64,000 bases of DNA from Nothopassalora personata (lineage: Eukaryota > Ascomycota > Dothideomycetes > Mycosphaerellales > Mycosphaerellaceae): the NCBI GenBank assembly GCA_033816765.1, contig CM066287.1, positions 4,898,001 through 4,962,000 on the forward strand, in the 5' to 3' direction. Within the stretch, counting starts at the first letter, position 1, and every line of letters begins with the position of its first letter. The notes beneath the pieces were generated by a model. It had not been told where the DNA came from. It was given only the letters and a program-made list of their open reading frames with translations, and did no database searches. Shown in pieces: positions 21,212 to 31,545 of this stretch. The translations under genes and the position numbers were made by a program.

Positions 21212-24200
21212 GCGACCAAAGGGAGTTATGCAACACTCAGGCTCACGCATCGACACCAAACACAGTTTTCCAGATACAAGCAATCGTCAACGGACACAGG
21301 ACCAGTGTCATGATCGACTCCGGAGCAGCGGGGAACTTTATTTCCGAGTCTTTCACAACAAGAAACGGGCTAGCTACCCTGAAGAAGAAATGGGGTTACG
21401 AATTGATCGCGGTAGACGGATCATCGTTACCTAGCGTGGAATGGGAGACGACACCATTGCCACTGGCTATCCAACAGCACCACGAGAACATTACCTTGGA
21501 TGTCACTGATATGGCCAGTCATGACATAGTATTAGGTATGCCTTGGTTGAGAAAGCACAATCCAGTTATCGACTGGAGGAGAAGAGTACTCACATTTAGG
21601 CAATGCAACTGCGTTATAGGCATTGAACCTACGCATCGACAGCGGACGATGGTAGATGAGGCAAGGAAACAGCTCAACGCATTCGAGCTTGCGCCGAACA
21701 GAAGGAATCAAGAACCACCTTCGACCGGGATAGATACTGGCGTGGGGCCGCCGGATCACGAAATCACTGGAACGGATGGAAGTAACGCACCATCGAAGGA
21801 TGCTGGTATATCGGAACCAAGCATTCCCAAGGAGTACCTTAAGTGGAAAAGGCTCTTTGAAGAGGAAAAGGGTAGAGACGCCTTACCTAGACACCAACCA
21901 TGGGACCACAAGATAAACATTCAGCCAGGGAAGGAGCCTCCATGGGGACCCCTATATCAAATGTCCGAGAAAGAGCTCAAAACCCTACGAGAATGGCTGA
22001 AGGAGAAACTCGACAAAGGATGGATAAGAAGATCCACCTCAAGTGCGGGAACTCCATGTATGTTTGTTCCAAAACAAAACGGGAAACTACGACTCGTACA
22101 AGACTACCGAAAATTGAACGAGATCACGATAAAGAACCGATATCCATTACCGAACATCGAAGAAGCACAGGACCGACTCACCGGATCCGACTGGTACACA
22201 AAGATCGATCTACGAGACGCCTTCTACGCCATCCGGATGGCGGAAGGAGAGGAATGGAAAACCGCATTCAGAACACGATACGGACTCTACGAATTCTTGG
22301 TCATGCCAATGGGACTGACCAACGCACCCGCATCCTGTCAAGACCTAGTCAATGAGACGCTGAGAGAACTTCTTGACGTGTGCGTCATTGCCTATATGGA
22401 CGACATCCTCGTCTACACCAAAGGATCACTGCAGAACCACATTAGACAAGTCCAGGACGTCTTCGAGCGCCTCACAAGGGTAGGGTTCAAGACGGCACCA
22501 GAAAAATGCGAGTTCCACAAGAAACAAGTTAAATTCCTCGGATTCATCATAAGCACAACAGGAATCCAGATCGACCCGGCAAAGACACAGTCTATCGAAG
22601 AATGGCCGACGCCAGCCAACGTTAAGGACGTACAATCGTTCCTTGGACTCGCAAACTATAACCGCAAGTTCATCAAGGACTACTCCAAAACGGCTGCAGC
22701 CATGACTGCACTCACTAGGAAAGACACCAAGTGGACCTGGGGCAACAAAGAACGACAAGCTTTCGAAACACTCAAAAGACAGTGCGCCTCAGCACCAACA
22801 CTTCGACTATTCGACGGAACAAAGGAAGTCCAAATCGAAACGGACGCATCGGACATGGCCATAGGCGCATGCCTTACACAAGAACACGATGGGAAAAGAC
22901 ACCCAGTGGCCTATTACTCAAGAAAAATGACACCCGCGGAACAAAACTACGACATCCATGATAAGGAACTTCTCGCTATTGTCGCTGCAATGCAGCACTG
23001 GAGAGTATATGCGGAAGGAGCACCTAAGCTGACGATTCTTTCTGATCACAAGAATCTCACTTACTTCACTACAACGAAAGTACTGACCCGAAGACAGGCC
23101 CGCTGGTCGGAATTGCTCGGACAGTACAAGTTTGAAATCCGCTATACCGCAGGAAAAGACAACGGCAGGGCCGACGCACTGAGCCGAAGAAGCGACTACA
23201 TGGAAGGAAAGGAACCAGTGCGACAACAAGTACTTAAGACTAATCCAGATGGAAGTCTAAGCGCCAACACAAAGGAGTTCAACAACATAGTGCGCGTTCT
23301 TCAGGACACAGAAGAACAGTTCCCACTAGCACAAGGAAGATACCAAGTACCGAAAGGACGAGAAGAAGAATGCATACGACAACATCACGACAACCCGATG
23401 TACGGACATCCTGGAACCACAAAGACTCTCGAGATCATACAACGCAGCTTCTCATTCCCACAAATGAGACAAAAGGTATTGAACTACATTAAGCAATGTG
23501 TTCACTGTCAACAAAATAAGGCTGCACGACACGAGAAGTATGGACAAATACAGTTCAGGACACCACCGACACAACCATGGGACGAGGTCACGATGGACTT
23601 CATTACGAAACTTCCCATATCCACGGACAAGGCGACAGGCACGGAATACGACATGATACTGGTCATGGTCGATCGCCTAACGAAATATGCACACTTTATA
23701 CCTGCCTGCGAGACATACACGGCAGAGCAACTCGGTTATCTCGTTCTCGACAAGCTAGTACGATACCACGGATTCCCAAAGGTCTTTATCACAGACCGAG
23801 ACAAGCTGTTTACATCCAACTACTGGAAGACTCTTGTAGCGGAAATTGGTATACAACACAAACTGTCTACGGCATATCACCCACAAACGGACGGACAAAC
23901 TGAGAGAGCAAATCAAACCTTGGAACAATACCTACGACACTACGTCAACTACGCACAAGACAACTGGGTATCACTCCTACCCATGGCACAACTTGCACTG
24001 AACAATCACAAATCAGAAACAACAGGCGAAACACCTTTCTTCGCAAATTTCGGAAGACACCCTACGCTGTTCGGTGACAAGAGAGATCACCCACAAGCGG
24101 AAAGGGCTATCGCCACAACGGAAGACCTAAGAGAGGTACACAAATCCGTCAATAAACGAATTCGGGACTCGCAGCAACGACTCACTGAATCTCGTCGAAA

Positions 24201-24627
24201 ACAACAAATGGCACCTCAGCTAAAGAGGGGGGATAAAGTCTACCTTCTTACAAAAAACCTCAAGACACGAAGGAAGACCAAGAAACTGGATCATGTGAAA
24301 GTCGGGCCATTTCTCGTTGAAGAATCACGAGGACCAGTCAACTACCGACTACGACTACCAAAAGATGCCAAAATCCATCCAGTGTTCCACATCTCCGTGC
24401 TGGAACCAGCAGACCCCAAAACGCCATGCCAGGAAACATTCCACTACCAACCAGAAGAGGAAACTGAATTCGAAGTCGAAAAAATCCTGGACAAGAGAGG
24501 TCAGCGATACCTTGTCAAGTGGAAAGGATACGACAACTCAGAAAATACCTGGGAACCGAAAAAACACCTACGAAACTGTCAACAGAAAATCAAGGATTAC
24601 GAGAGAAGGAAGAGACCTACCACCTAA
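21208..24627 (+). CDS. pol: Pol polyprotein of element A (PR-RT-RH-IN-chromodomain)
   Basis: 1139 residues with no stop. The aspartic protease has IDSGAAGNFI with Asp at about 37. The reverse transcriptase carries YMDD at 396-399, and RNase H starts around ETDAS (Asp about 546). The integrase has an HHCC zinc finger (about 726-767) and a DDE core with Asp 797, Asp 863 and Glu 899 (35 residues between the last two). A chromodomain ends the protein (about 1085-1135, with KWKGYDNSENTWEP). The chromodomain places it in the chromoviruses and is expected to direct integration to marked chromatin, which fits the RIPed heterochromatic target. Pol starts by a 4-nt overlap with gag rather than by a frameshift. 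Confidence 0.95.
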   Translation: MSDQRELCNTQAHASTPNTVFQIQAIVNGHRTSVMIDSGAAGNFISESFTTRNGLATLKKKWGYELIAVDGSSLPSVEWETTPLPLAIQQHHENITLDVTDMASHDIVLGMPWLRKHNPVIDWRRRVLTFRQCNCVIGIEPTHRQRTMVDEARKQLNAFELAPNRRNQEPPSTGIDTGVGPPDHEITGTDGSNAPSKDAGISEPSIPKEYLKWKRLFEEEKGRDALPRHQPWDHKINIQPGKEPPWGPLYQMSEKELKTLREWLKEKLDKGWIRRSTSSAGTPCMFVPKQNGKLRLVQDYRKLNEITIKNRYPLPNIEEAQDRLTGSDWYTKIDLRDAFYAIRMAEGEEWKTAFRTRYGLYEFLVMPMGLTNAPASCQDLVNETLRELLDVCVIAYMDDILVYTKGSLQNHIRQVQDVFERLTRVGFKTAPEKCEFHKKQVKFLGFIISTTGIQIDPAKTQSIEEWPTPANVKDVQSFLGLANYNRKFIKDYSKTAAAMTALTRKDTKWTWGNKERQAFETLKRQCASAPTLRLFDGTKEVQIETDASDMAIGACLTQEHDGKRHPVAYYSRKMTPAEQNYDIHDKELLAIVAAMQHWRVYAEGAPKLTILSDHKNLTYFTTTKVLTRRQARWSELLGQYKFEIRYTAGKDNGRADALSRRSDYMEGKEPVRQQVLKTNPDGSLSANTKEFNNIVRVLQDTEEQFPLAQGRYQVPKGREEECIRQHHDNPMYGHPGTTKTLEIIQRSFSFPQMRQKVLNYIKQCVHCQQNKAARHEKYGQIQFRTPPTQPWDEVTMDFITKLPISTDKATGTEYDMILVMVDRLTKYAHFIPACETYTAEQLGYLVLDKLVRYHGFPKVFITDRDKLFTSNYWKTLVAEIGIQHKLSTAYHPQTDGQTERANQTLEQYLRHYVNYAQDNWVSLLPMAQLALNNHKSETTGETPFFANFGRHPTLFGDKRDHPQAERAIATTEDLREVHKSVNKRIRDSQQRLTESRRKQQMAPQLKRGDKVYLLTKNLKTRRKTKKLDHVKVGPFLVEESRGPVNYRLRLPKDAKIHPVFHISVLEPADPKTPCQETFHYQPEEETEFEVEKILDKRGQRYLVKWKGYDNSENTWEPKKHLRNCQQKIKDYERRKRPTT

Positions 24628-25265
24628 CCAACATTCGGAGGCTCAACGGGGCCAGCACTCCACTCGGGGAACTGGACACCAGTTATAAGACCCCAAGTGG
24701 AGGGGGAAACCTGTTCCCCAAAAACGCTGCCAAACTCGGAGAAGTCTACGAGCACCTCGCTACCGGCCGAGGCCGCGGGGGCCTCAGACTCTCCTTCCAG
24801 ACGCTCCATCTCCTCCGCGGTGGACAAAGCCCTCTTGAAGGAATTGTCCTCCGTTGATTCCGCGGCACGAAGCTGTTTTCGCAGCCGGCGGGCCTTCGCA
24901 CGGGCAGCTGCCACCTTCTGCTGAGCCGCTGCTATCACCCTCTCGGCCTCTTCTTCTGCTTCGGACAGAGCGTCCTCCGCCTCTTCCGCACTCCTGGACA
25001 GCGACTCCCGGATCTTGGCCATCTTCTCGAACTCCTGAAGAGTGACCCGGAGATCACACTTCTTGTGAGCGTCGTTGCACGCCTTGCAACGACCGGACCG
25101 AGCGTCGACACGACACTCCTGGCCCTGGCGACGACACCGACTGCACGAGACGGGCATAATGGATTGGAACCGGCGAGAACGAGAAAGGGCGTTAATGGTT
25201 TCCGCGTAGATATCAGAAGAAGACGAAGGGCGAAGAGGCATCGTGAGCCATGATGACGAAGACAT
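24624..25265 (-). CDS. Antisense Zn(II)2Cys6 coiled-coil protein of element A
   Basis: A 213-residue ORF on the strand opposite gag-pol, filling nearly the whole space between pol and the 3' LTR. The first ATG (25265-25263) gives a Ser-rich start MSSSSWLTMP. Residues about 41-70 hold C-x2-C-x6-C-x8-C-x2-C-x6-C, the fungal Zn(II)2Cys6 binuclear cluster pattern. It is followed by a highly charged Ala/Glu/Arg helix (about 75-155) that should form a coiled coil, and an acidic tail. Its TAG stop (24626-24624) overlaps the pol TAA (24625-24627). Two relics carry the same ORF in the same place. Function unknown; DNA binding and dimerisation are inferred from the motif order. Expression is not shown. 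Confidence 0.75.
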   Translation of the reverse strand: MSSSSWLTMPLRPSSSSDIYAETINALSRSRRFQSIMPVSCSRCRRQGQECRVDARSGRCKACNDAHKKCDLRVTLQEFEKMAKIRESLSRSAEEAEDALSEAEEEAERVIAAAQQKVAAARAKARRLRKQLRAAESTEDNSFKRALSTAEEMERLEGESEAPAASAGSEVLVDFSEFGSVFGEQVSPSTWGLITGVQFPEWSAGPVEPPNVG

Positions 25266-25316
25266 GGTGGGGAAAGCGATCACAACTATAAAAGGTAGCT
25301 CGGGACGAGCTAGGCT

Positions 25317-25329
25317 AAGAGGGGGATGG
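25317..25329 (+). other. Polypurine tract of element A
   Basis: AAGAGGGGGATGG immediately precedes the 3' LTR and should prime plus-strand DNA synthesis. The same tract, with RIP changes, precedes the LTRs at 1561 and 18469. Confidence 0.85.
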
Positions 25330-25813
25330 TGTTACGGTATGACAACACCGCAAAGGAAAACATCCTGGCACGGGTCACGTGCAAAAGATGTATGCGCGAC
25401 TGTTACGGTATGACAACACCGCAAGGGAAAACATCCTGGCACGGGTCACGTGCAAAAGATGTATGCGCGACGTCCGCGACGCCTGACTGGGGACGACTCG
25501 TCGCGCATAGCGCGAAAGACGTACCCGCGACATGAGCGACGTCCGCGACGGTAGCGACGAGCGCACTTGTCGCAGAAGGCGCACATGGCGCGAAAGGACA
25601 GCCAAGACTGGCAAATCTCCTTTGTATTTAGGAACGCTGAGAATCCCTTATGGCTTCGACTGCGTTCAACTCATGTTACGATCTCACTGATTGGAATACA
25701 CTCTTACTCCAATTATTCATCTTCGCTCAGTTTGCTTTAGCCTCTCCAAAGAATACCGCCACGTGACTTGACTTATCTCTCTTTTGAGATTAGCCCTGGA
25801 ACGAGACATAACA
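25330..25813 (+). repeat. 3' LTR of element A (484 bp)
   Basis: It reads as identical to the 5' LTR, including the 71-bp duplication (25330-25400 and 25401-25471). It is followed by the target duplication GCGTT. Confidence 0.95.
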
Positions 25814-25818
25814 GCGTT

Positions 25819-26011
25819 TAACTTACTATTTAATATTACTGTTTAGAATACACCGAAACCTAACCTCTACTACATTGTTTCTTAAGTCTTTATAAGACTA
25901 AGACAACTACTACTTTATTACTCTTTCTCGACTTTCTATTAGCCCGAGAACAAATCCGATTAAGCTTATCTTCTTAACTTGTAATATTATTAGGTTATAC
26001 TAAACCTAATA
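25819..26011 (+). repeat. 3' LTR of relic A2, right part
   Basis: This is the continuation of the LTR interrupted at 18703. It matches the reverse complement of about 17410-17605 and ends CCTAATA. It is RIP-mutated. Confidence 0.75.
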
Positions 26012-26690
26012 CTAATGTCCTATAGTAGTTCTTAAATCGATTAGATAGTTATCCGTAAAACAAATATAGGGTCGGGTCTACTAGTAAGGTAAGCTAATCC
26101 TTAATAGAGCTTCGATAACAATTTAGGTTTTAAAATAAATAGGTAGAGGAGTACTCGGGCTTATAACCTATTATAGATAGGTATTTAACGAGTACAAGCT
26201 TCTAGATTAAAACGATAGGGTAGATTAGTAACCCTCATAAATTGCTATAGGGTGTAAGACTATCTAGCTACAGAAACAGTGTAATATAGTGTATATATGC
26301 CAAGTCCTGACTAACACAGCCATTGGTCACCTGATTCACAACAGATGCAAGGTTATCTCTTTTGGCATACGGAACAATCATGCTGGTTCAGTGACAGTGT
26401 CTCTTTGTACAACCATATTTCATGCTTCGTTGACCTAAACACACCGAGCCCGAGCGAATTGCGTCCCAGTCCCATGTATACCGCTTTTTGCGCCCCGATT
26501 CTGCTCCATACTGACTTGAACATGTGCGAAAAACAGGGTATGACCGACCGAACTCCAACCCCTGTCCCCGAGAGCTCACCCATGCGCTTTTGTCATTTCC
26601 GCGTTCACTGCCCAGCAGCGGGGCCTATAGCGATACTGCTTGGTTGTTGGCAAAGTCGTGGCCTGCTGCTTGGATAATTCGAAGCGGAGT
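26012..26690. other. Transition from RIP-mutated DNA to gene-rich DNA
   Basis: TpA-rich, CpA-poor sequence continues to about 26290. Normal base composition begins there and leads into the 3' flank of the minus-strand RGS gene. Short ORFs at 26345-26677 are on both strands and show no recognisable domain. No gene is called. Confidence 0.5.
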
Positions 26691-28156
26691 CTAATACAGG
26701 TTGCCGTGTGGGACAGCGCAGAAGATTCCAACGACGATGCAGGATATCACGAAAGCACCGAGCAGAGCCTGTAGGAATATCGTGTCCTGGATCTGTCGCA
26801 AAGCTGGCTCCTTGATCCACACCTCACGGTCGAAAATCTTTCTAATGACGTTACGCTTCTTATAGCGCGGTACCCATGGTTCGTCCTCGAAGGAGTTTCG
26901 CGTGGCCGAGTAGAGAGAATCGTCCGACGAGAGCGCCTTCTCATCCTCAGCTGATTCCACAGAGTCAGAGAACAACTCCCAAGGTCGAAGATGGCGGTGA
27001 TGGAGTCCATGCAACACCACGCACATGCCCTTCCACGCGGCGATGAGCGTTGCGATGCCGATGAACCAGCCAATGAACGGTAACACTCTCCAGCCGCGTC
27101 CTGCGTGGCTGAACGTGATGAGTAGATCTGCGAGCAAGCCGGCGAGGATCCCGGCCACACCAAGGCCGCGCGCAAAGATCACACGAGGACGATTGCCATT
27201 GCAGATTGTCCATCGTATGAAGTTCGGGTGAGCTTGGCGACGGAGGGAGAACTCAACAGTCGGAGCGATGGCCTGGAAAGCTGATGGGTGAGTCGTGTTC
27301 TGAAGTGCGTGAAGTACAGATTGGCGTTGTTTGGCCGAGAGATTGAGCTCGCGAGGGCTTCCTTCTGCAAGATAGATGCTAACTATCTTGGACACTTCCT
27401 CACGAAATGGTTGTGCCGTAACTGCCATTGGTCAGTGATCGAACTTCGTAAAAGGTGGTGATGGATTGATAATGCATACAGGGTTTCCACTTCATACCGG
27501 CGTCTTCGAAGGCCTGTTCTGTCACGGCTCGATGCGCTTGTCCAGTGCTCCCAAGTAAGGTCTTATCGTCTCCAAAAGAGGAGCCATAATCAGATGCGAG
27601 ATCACGCCTGTCCTCGAACGATCCAGATTTGGGCGGTGTGTTGAAAGGGTCAGCAGGATCGAGGACGGTCTTCACAGGGGCGTCTGCGAAGTCTGTGCCC
27701 TTGAGCACCTCTGCAATCCGAGGGTTGACTCCCTTTGTTCGGGCGGGTGAGATAGCATTGGCATCTGCGTCTGCTTGGGCCTTGGTCCACTCCGGTGCAA
27801 GCAGCCTATCGCTGTCCGGCAGTTCCTTCCATCGCCGCTGGTAGTCCCGGTACCACAGAAAGAATTGCAAGTTTTCGGCTGAGTGCTCAATGTACTTGAG
27901 GTAGTTCATGAAGTCTCGCACGGTGACTGGCTGTGGCACGTCAGCAGATGAACTGAAGGGAAGATGGAGAACTAACAGGACAGGTGCCCCCATCAATGAT
28001 ACGGTCGAAGCCCAGCGCAGTCGGGATGCCATGGCTCACACACGAGTTGCCAGAGGAGATGGACTCCTGTATGGACTTCTGCTTCTCGTCACCATTGAGA
28101 GACTCTCGAGAGGAGCTGACGTGTGACGGTCGGCGGTAGGTTAATGAGTAGACCAT
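26691..28156 (-). CDS. RGS-domain membrane protein, RAX1-like
   Basis: Three exons on the minus strand: 28156-27977, 27930-27480 and 27421-26691, with introns of 46 and 58 nt (GTTAGT...CACAG and GTATGC...GGCAG), give 453 residues. The RGS domain starts in exon 1 (FDRIIDGGTCP) and continues in exon 2 (VRDFMNYLKYIEHSAENL). Three hydrophobic segments follow in the C-terminal half (GVAGILAGLLADLLITF, IGWFIGIATLIAAW, ALLGAFVISCIVVGIFC). This order and length fit yeast Rax1, a polarity/bud-site protein, and its filamentous relatives. Start chosen because the RGS segment must be joined across intron 1. It is the first gene beside the repeat block. Confidence 0.85.
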
Positions 28157-30919
28157 GGTGGCGACGCAACGGCGGACGAGGTTGAAGCGTAGGCGGTGAA
28201 GTCGCCGCCGGAGTGGTTTCGTAAGGGCGACTCTGGTATTGTGTACTCGAAGTCGGAGGCAAGATGAATGATGGTGAGCAGCGAGAGGCCTGGCAGCGCT
28301 CGGCAGGCCAGACAATGTGGTCGGATGGCGTGGTGATATAGCTTTAGACTCTGTCGTCCCTGCTGTTTGTGGCCCCACTTCGACCTCGTGGTGTGAAAGG
28401 ATTCCTGGCTCCGGGCGCCCACGAGGCAGGCGTAGATGAAAGCGAAGTCGTGCAGGAGAAGGAAAGAGCGCTGGACATACAGCCCAGCGATCTGGTGGCT
28501 CTGTTAGCGGGCAGGTGCTGGGCTGAGGAAGCTGCGTTGGAATCCGACGCGAAAGTCTATCGCAATCGTGTCGAAGTTTATGATACCGTGGCGATGCGCT
28601 GCTTCCATTATTGATTATTCTGGCCGCGTACACAGACATGGCAACCACAACAATGCACTCTTTCTCCTTTCAGTACACTTCCCTGCACTACTGTCCACGC
28701 ACTTCACGATGGCGCCTGCTCCGGACGTATCGTGCCCGCCACGGAGCATCAACGTGCTCGGGCGGCCACGATAACCTTTTCTTTCCTTGTCTCAGAGAAG
28801 GATGAGGCGTTTCTAGCTCACGCGACTTCCACATGGGATTGAGTCCAAGCTCCCAAGGTTGCCAATGGCATTTCTCAGCATCTTCCCTGAATCATCACGA
28901 AGGGAGATGTAGACCTAGGTATTCAGACACGCCTATGGAGCATGCCATACATAGATCACGTTTGCGCTGGAGAAGAGTATGCGGGTCAACATGATCAACC
29001 TAGAAGCACATTCGCAGACTGCACGAAGTCGTAGTGACAGATGAAAGAAGCGTAGCAATGATAGCCGTGCCAATAGGAAGTCGCTGATGATCGCTCCGAC
29101 AGAAGCAAATCTGGGCACTCTGTGGCGCAGATAGAACTGCTGTGTTCACCTCTCAACATCAATACCATGGTTCTGGCGAACAGAGCTGGGGATGTCTCGT
29201 GGAACCCGCTTCATGTTGCCCTAAGATGAAGCTGATACTAAAACAGTTCTATTGAGACCATGGACCATACGAGCATATATGTCCTCGAAAGATGCAGAAC
29301 GCCACAACTAGGTACATACCTTGGCTATTATACGACGGGATTCTCGGCGCATCCATGGCTCTCGAAAAGCGATGTTGCGGCGCACAATATTGGTGTCTAT
29401 GGGTTATGTGCCCATGACTTCCAGCCTCTCCAGTCGCCACTCGAAGACCTTACCTGCAGGTCAGCCCACGTCTGCGAGGAATCGGCCAGGCGACAGTCAT
29501 TCGTTTGACAGGCTCGAATATCGCAGACCAAAGTCGACCAAAGCTGAGCGAGTCACGGAACAACTAGTCCTTGCAAGCCATCCGCCAAGCCTCGCACCAA
29601 TTGGCTCTTCGACATTGATGCCGGCTCGATCCAGTGGACGAGCAATAGCGGCGCGAGCCATAGGCTTGATGCTTGAGGATGGACCCCAACGAGTACAGCG
29701 ACCATGTAGGAAGAACCTCAGCTACAATGCGATCACGTCCATTAGGGCAAAAGATATATCGTGCCTCGACGTCATACCATCCGATGTCGTTGCTGTCAGC
29801 ACAAGGTCATTGCACGGCGTCATGATATGGCTGTTCGAGGCGAGCTCTTATGCAGGAGCATGCTTGTGGCAAGCAACTCAGCGTTGTGGAACCTGCAACC
29901 TGCAGGGATGTTATCGGACATCCGTGGAACGGGATCAGGTCGACATGAAGCGCAGCGCACTGCTTCCATGTTTTCCCACTTGCTATCATTTTGCGTCTGG
30001 CGGGAACGATTCAGCTCGATAATCTCAGGATGTCTCGTACAGTACGTCTGGTTTTGATAGAGGCTTCAGAGGGGCAAGCCAGATGCTTATAGTCGGCGCC
30101 CTTTGGTTAGTCAACACATTTCGATCCCGTCTACGCAGGAATGTGTCCATACTTCATCACGGGCTCATGTACCCTCACCCGACTAAGTTCTGGATCATCG
30201 CTCTTACTCGTTGATGTGCACGGCATAGTGGAACAATCACGTGTAGTCTGGATGCCAGTGCCTTTGGACTATAACAAGCTTGCATCCTTTGAAGACCATC
30301 TCGGGGCAGCCAACGTATACTACAGGTCGTGTCTGGCTTTGCTGAATTCAACTCAGAGCGCCTGTCCGTTGCCCGATTTCTCAGTCTGCGTACGACGCCC
30401 GCCTGCACAGGGTTTGCTTGTAAGACGCACAGCTCAGGACTCGTACAGCAGCCTGGTTGCGATCTTCACATGCCACACTACATCTGAACCCGCTTCGACG
30501 TGTTGGAGAACGATTGTGGAAAATTATCGATCAGGCTCTGTGCCGCGTGTAGCGGAGCTCGTAGTCGTAGACACTCGGACCCCGGTCCATATGTGGGTCC
30601 CTGAAGTAAACCTGGAACACTGTGTCACTTCACATCGTACCTCGAGCTAGGCTGACGCAGTAACAAGTTCCTGTAGTGACGGAGTAAAGGGCTAGAAAAC
30701 TGACACCGGCGAGACGACTCGCTCTCTACGAAGGTATGTCTGAGAACGATGCAAGATTGTGGTTACGACTAACCCTGACTTCTGTGTCTTGCAGGACACG
30801 CGGATCTTAAGAGGCCGGCACTCCCGACCTAGCGATGTATCGAGGGATGTTCAGAGGAAGTCAAAGTCGGTAAGAGTCGATTGTGAGTCGTAGAGTAACG
30901 TGTGCTATCTGGTCGTCCA
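28157..30919. other. Long intergenic region without a supported gene
   Basis: About 2.8 kb of normal base composition. It contains scattered short ORFs. The longest plausible ones are 29321-30022 (+, 233 codons) and 30141-30650 (+, 169 codons); neither has a recognisable domain, signal peptide or convincing intron context. No RIP signature, tRNA or repeat is visible. Confidence 0.4.
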
Positions 30920-31545
30920 CTAGTGATGGCCATCGTCTGCAAACGTATACCGTCCGACTAACAGCTCTCCCAAGAAGAGGCCCGCTAGCACTGACAAAAA
31001 GTATCCAACATTCAGGGTCATTACCGCAAGCATGCTGTGACCTGTGTAAGTAGATACTTCGATGTTGAACCCCGGTTCCGAACTTACAGTAAATAGCCAA
31101 CGCCGGCCTGGACGGTGAAGATACAAGCGCGTGGCAAGTCGGTGCTGAGTCTCCATGGCGAGGACTGGATCGACTTGCGTGGCGTCCTGACCACACGAAC
31201 ACTTTCGTCCATGCCACGAATAGTAAGCGTTGCTTCGTCGCCCTTCTCCGCTGCAGGGCTGAGTTGTCGTCCGCGCTCTACGGCGTTCCCACCAGCAACA
31301 ACGATATAACGTCGTTGTACCGCCTTATCGTGCCATTTTTGCTCGAGGACATGTCGGTATGCAAGGAGGAGCCGGCTGATGACGCCGAGTGCGATGAGAA
31401 AAATGCATGTGCCGGCATATGCTCCCGTCCCTGAAGGTGTCCAGGCCGACGAGTAAAGAGGTGTTGAGTGGTCGGTGGTGAAGACCATGGACATGCTCAT
31501 GCCGCTCGTTGAGCTGGAGGATGAATGCTCGTCTCCCATATCCAT
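30920..31545 (-). CDS. CTR-family copper transporter
   Basis: Two exons (31545-31088 and 31034-30920; 53-nt intron GTAAGT...CACAG) encode 190 residues. The N-terminus is Met/His-rich (MDMGDEH, GMSMSMVF), as in the copper-binding ectodomain of CTR proteins. TM1 is about GAYAGTCIFLIALGVISRLL. Exon 2 brings TM2 with the copper-gate motif MxxxM (MLAVM) and TM3 with GxxxG (GLFLG). The long loop between TM1 and TM2 is basic. Copper(I) uptake at the plasma or vacuolar membrane is expected. The join is forced: only the acceptor at 31035 keeps the TM2 frame. It is divergent from the CorA-like gene. Confidence 0.88.

Larger units (their letters stand above)
18704..25813 (+). mobile_element. Intact, un-RIPed Ty3/Gypsy chromovirus (element A), 7110 bp
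   Basis: The two 484-bp LTRs (18704-19187 and 25330-25813) read as identical, begin TGTTACGG and end GACATAACA, and are flanked by the 5-bp duplication GCGTT (18699-18703 and 25814-25818). Gag and pol ORFs are open, pol has all expected motifs, and a third ORF lies antisense between pol and the 3' LTR. CpA and TpG are abundant, in sharp contrast with the flanks. Identical LTRs and open ORFs indicate a very recent insertion that may still be active. The target is the 3' LTR of the related relic A2. Confidence 0.95.

Noticed and set aside
18704..25813. Treating element A as a virus or a giant cargo-carrying element
   Set aside because: It has no envelope-like gene and a standard 7.1-kb LTR retrotransposon layout; no captain-type recombinase or large cargo is present.
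27941..28648. 235-codon minus ORF overlapping the RGS gene 5' end
   Set aside because: Only its last part corresponds to real exon 1 (starting at 28156); the upstream portion is low-complexity and lacks any family match.
29321..30650. Plus-strand ORFs of 233 and 169 codons
   Set aside because: No domain, no signal peptide, unusual residue mix; kept only as a remark in the intergenic entry.
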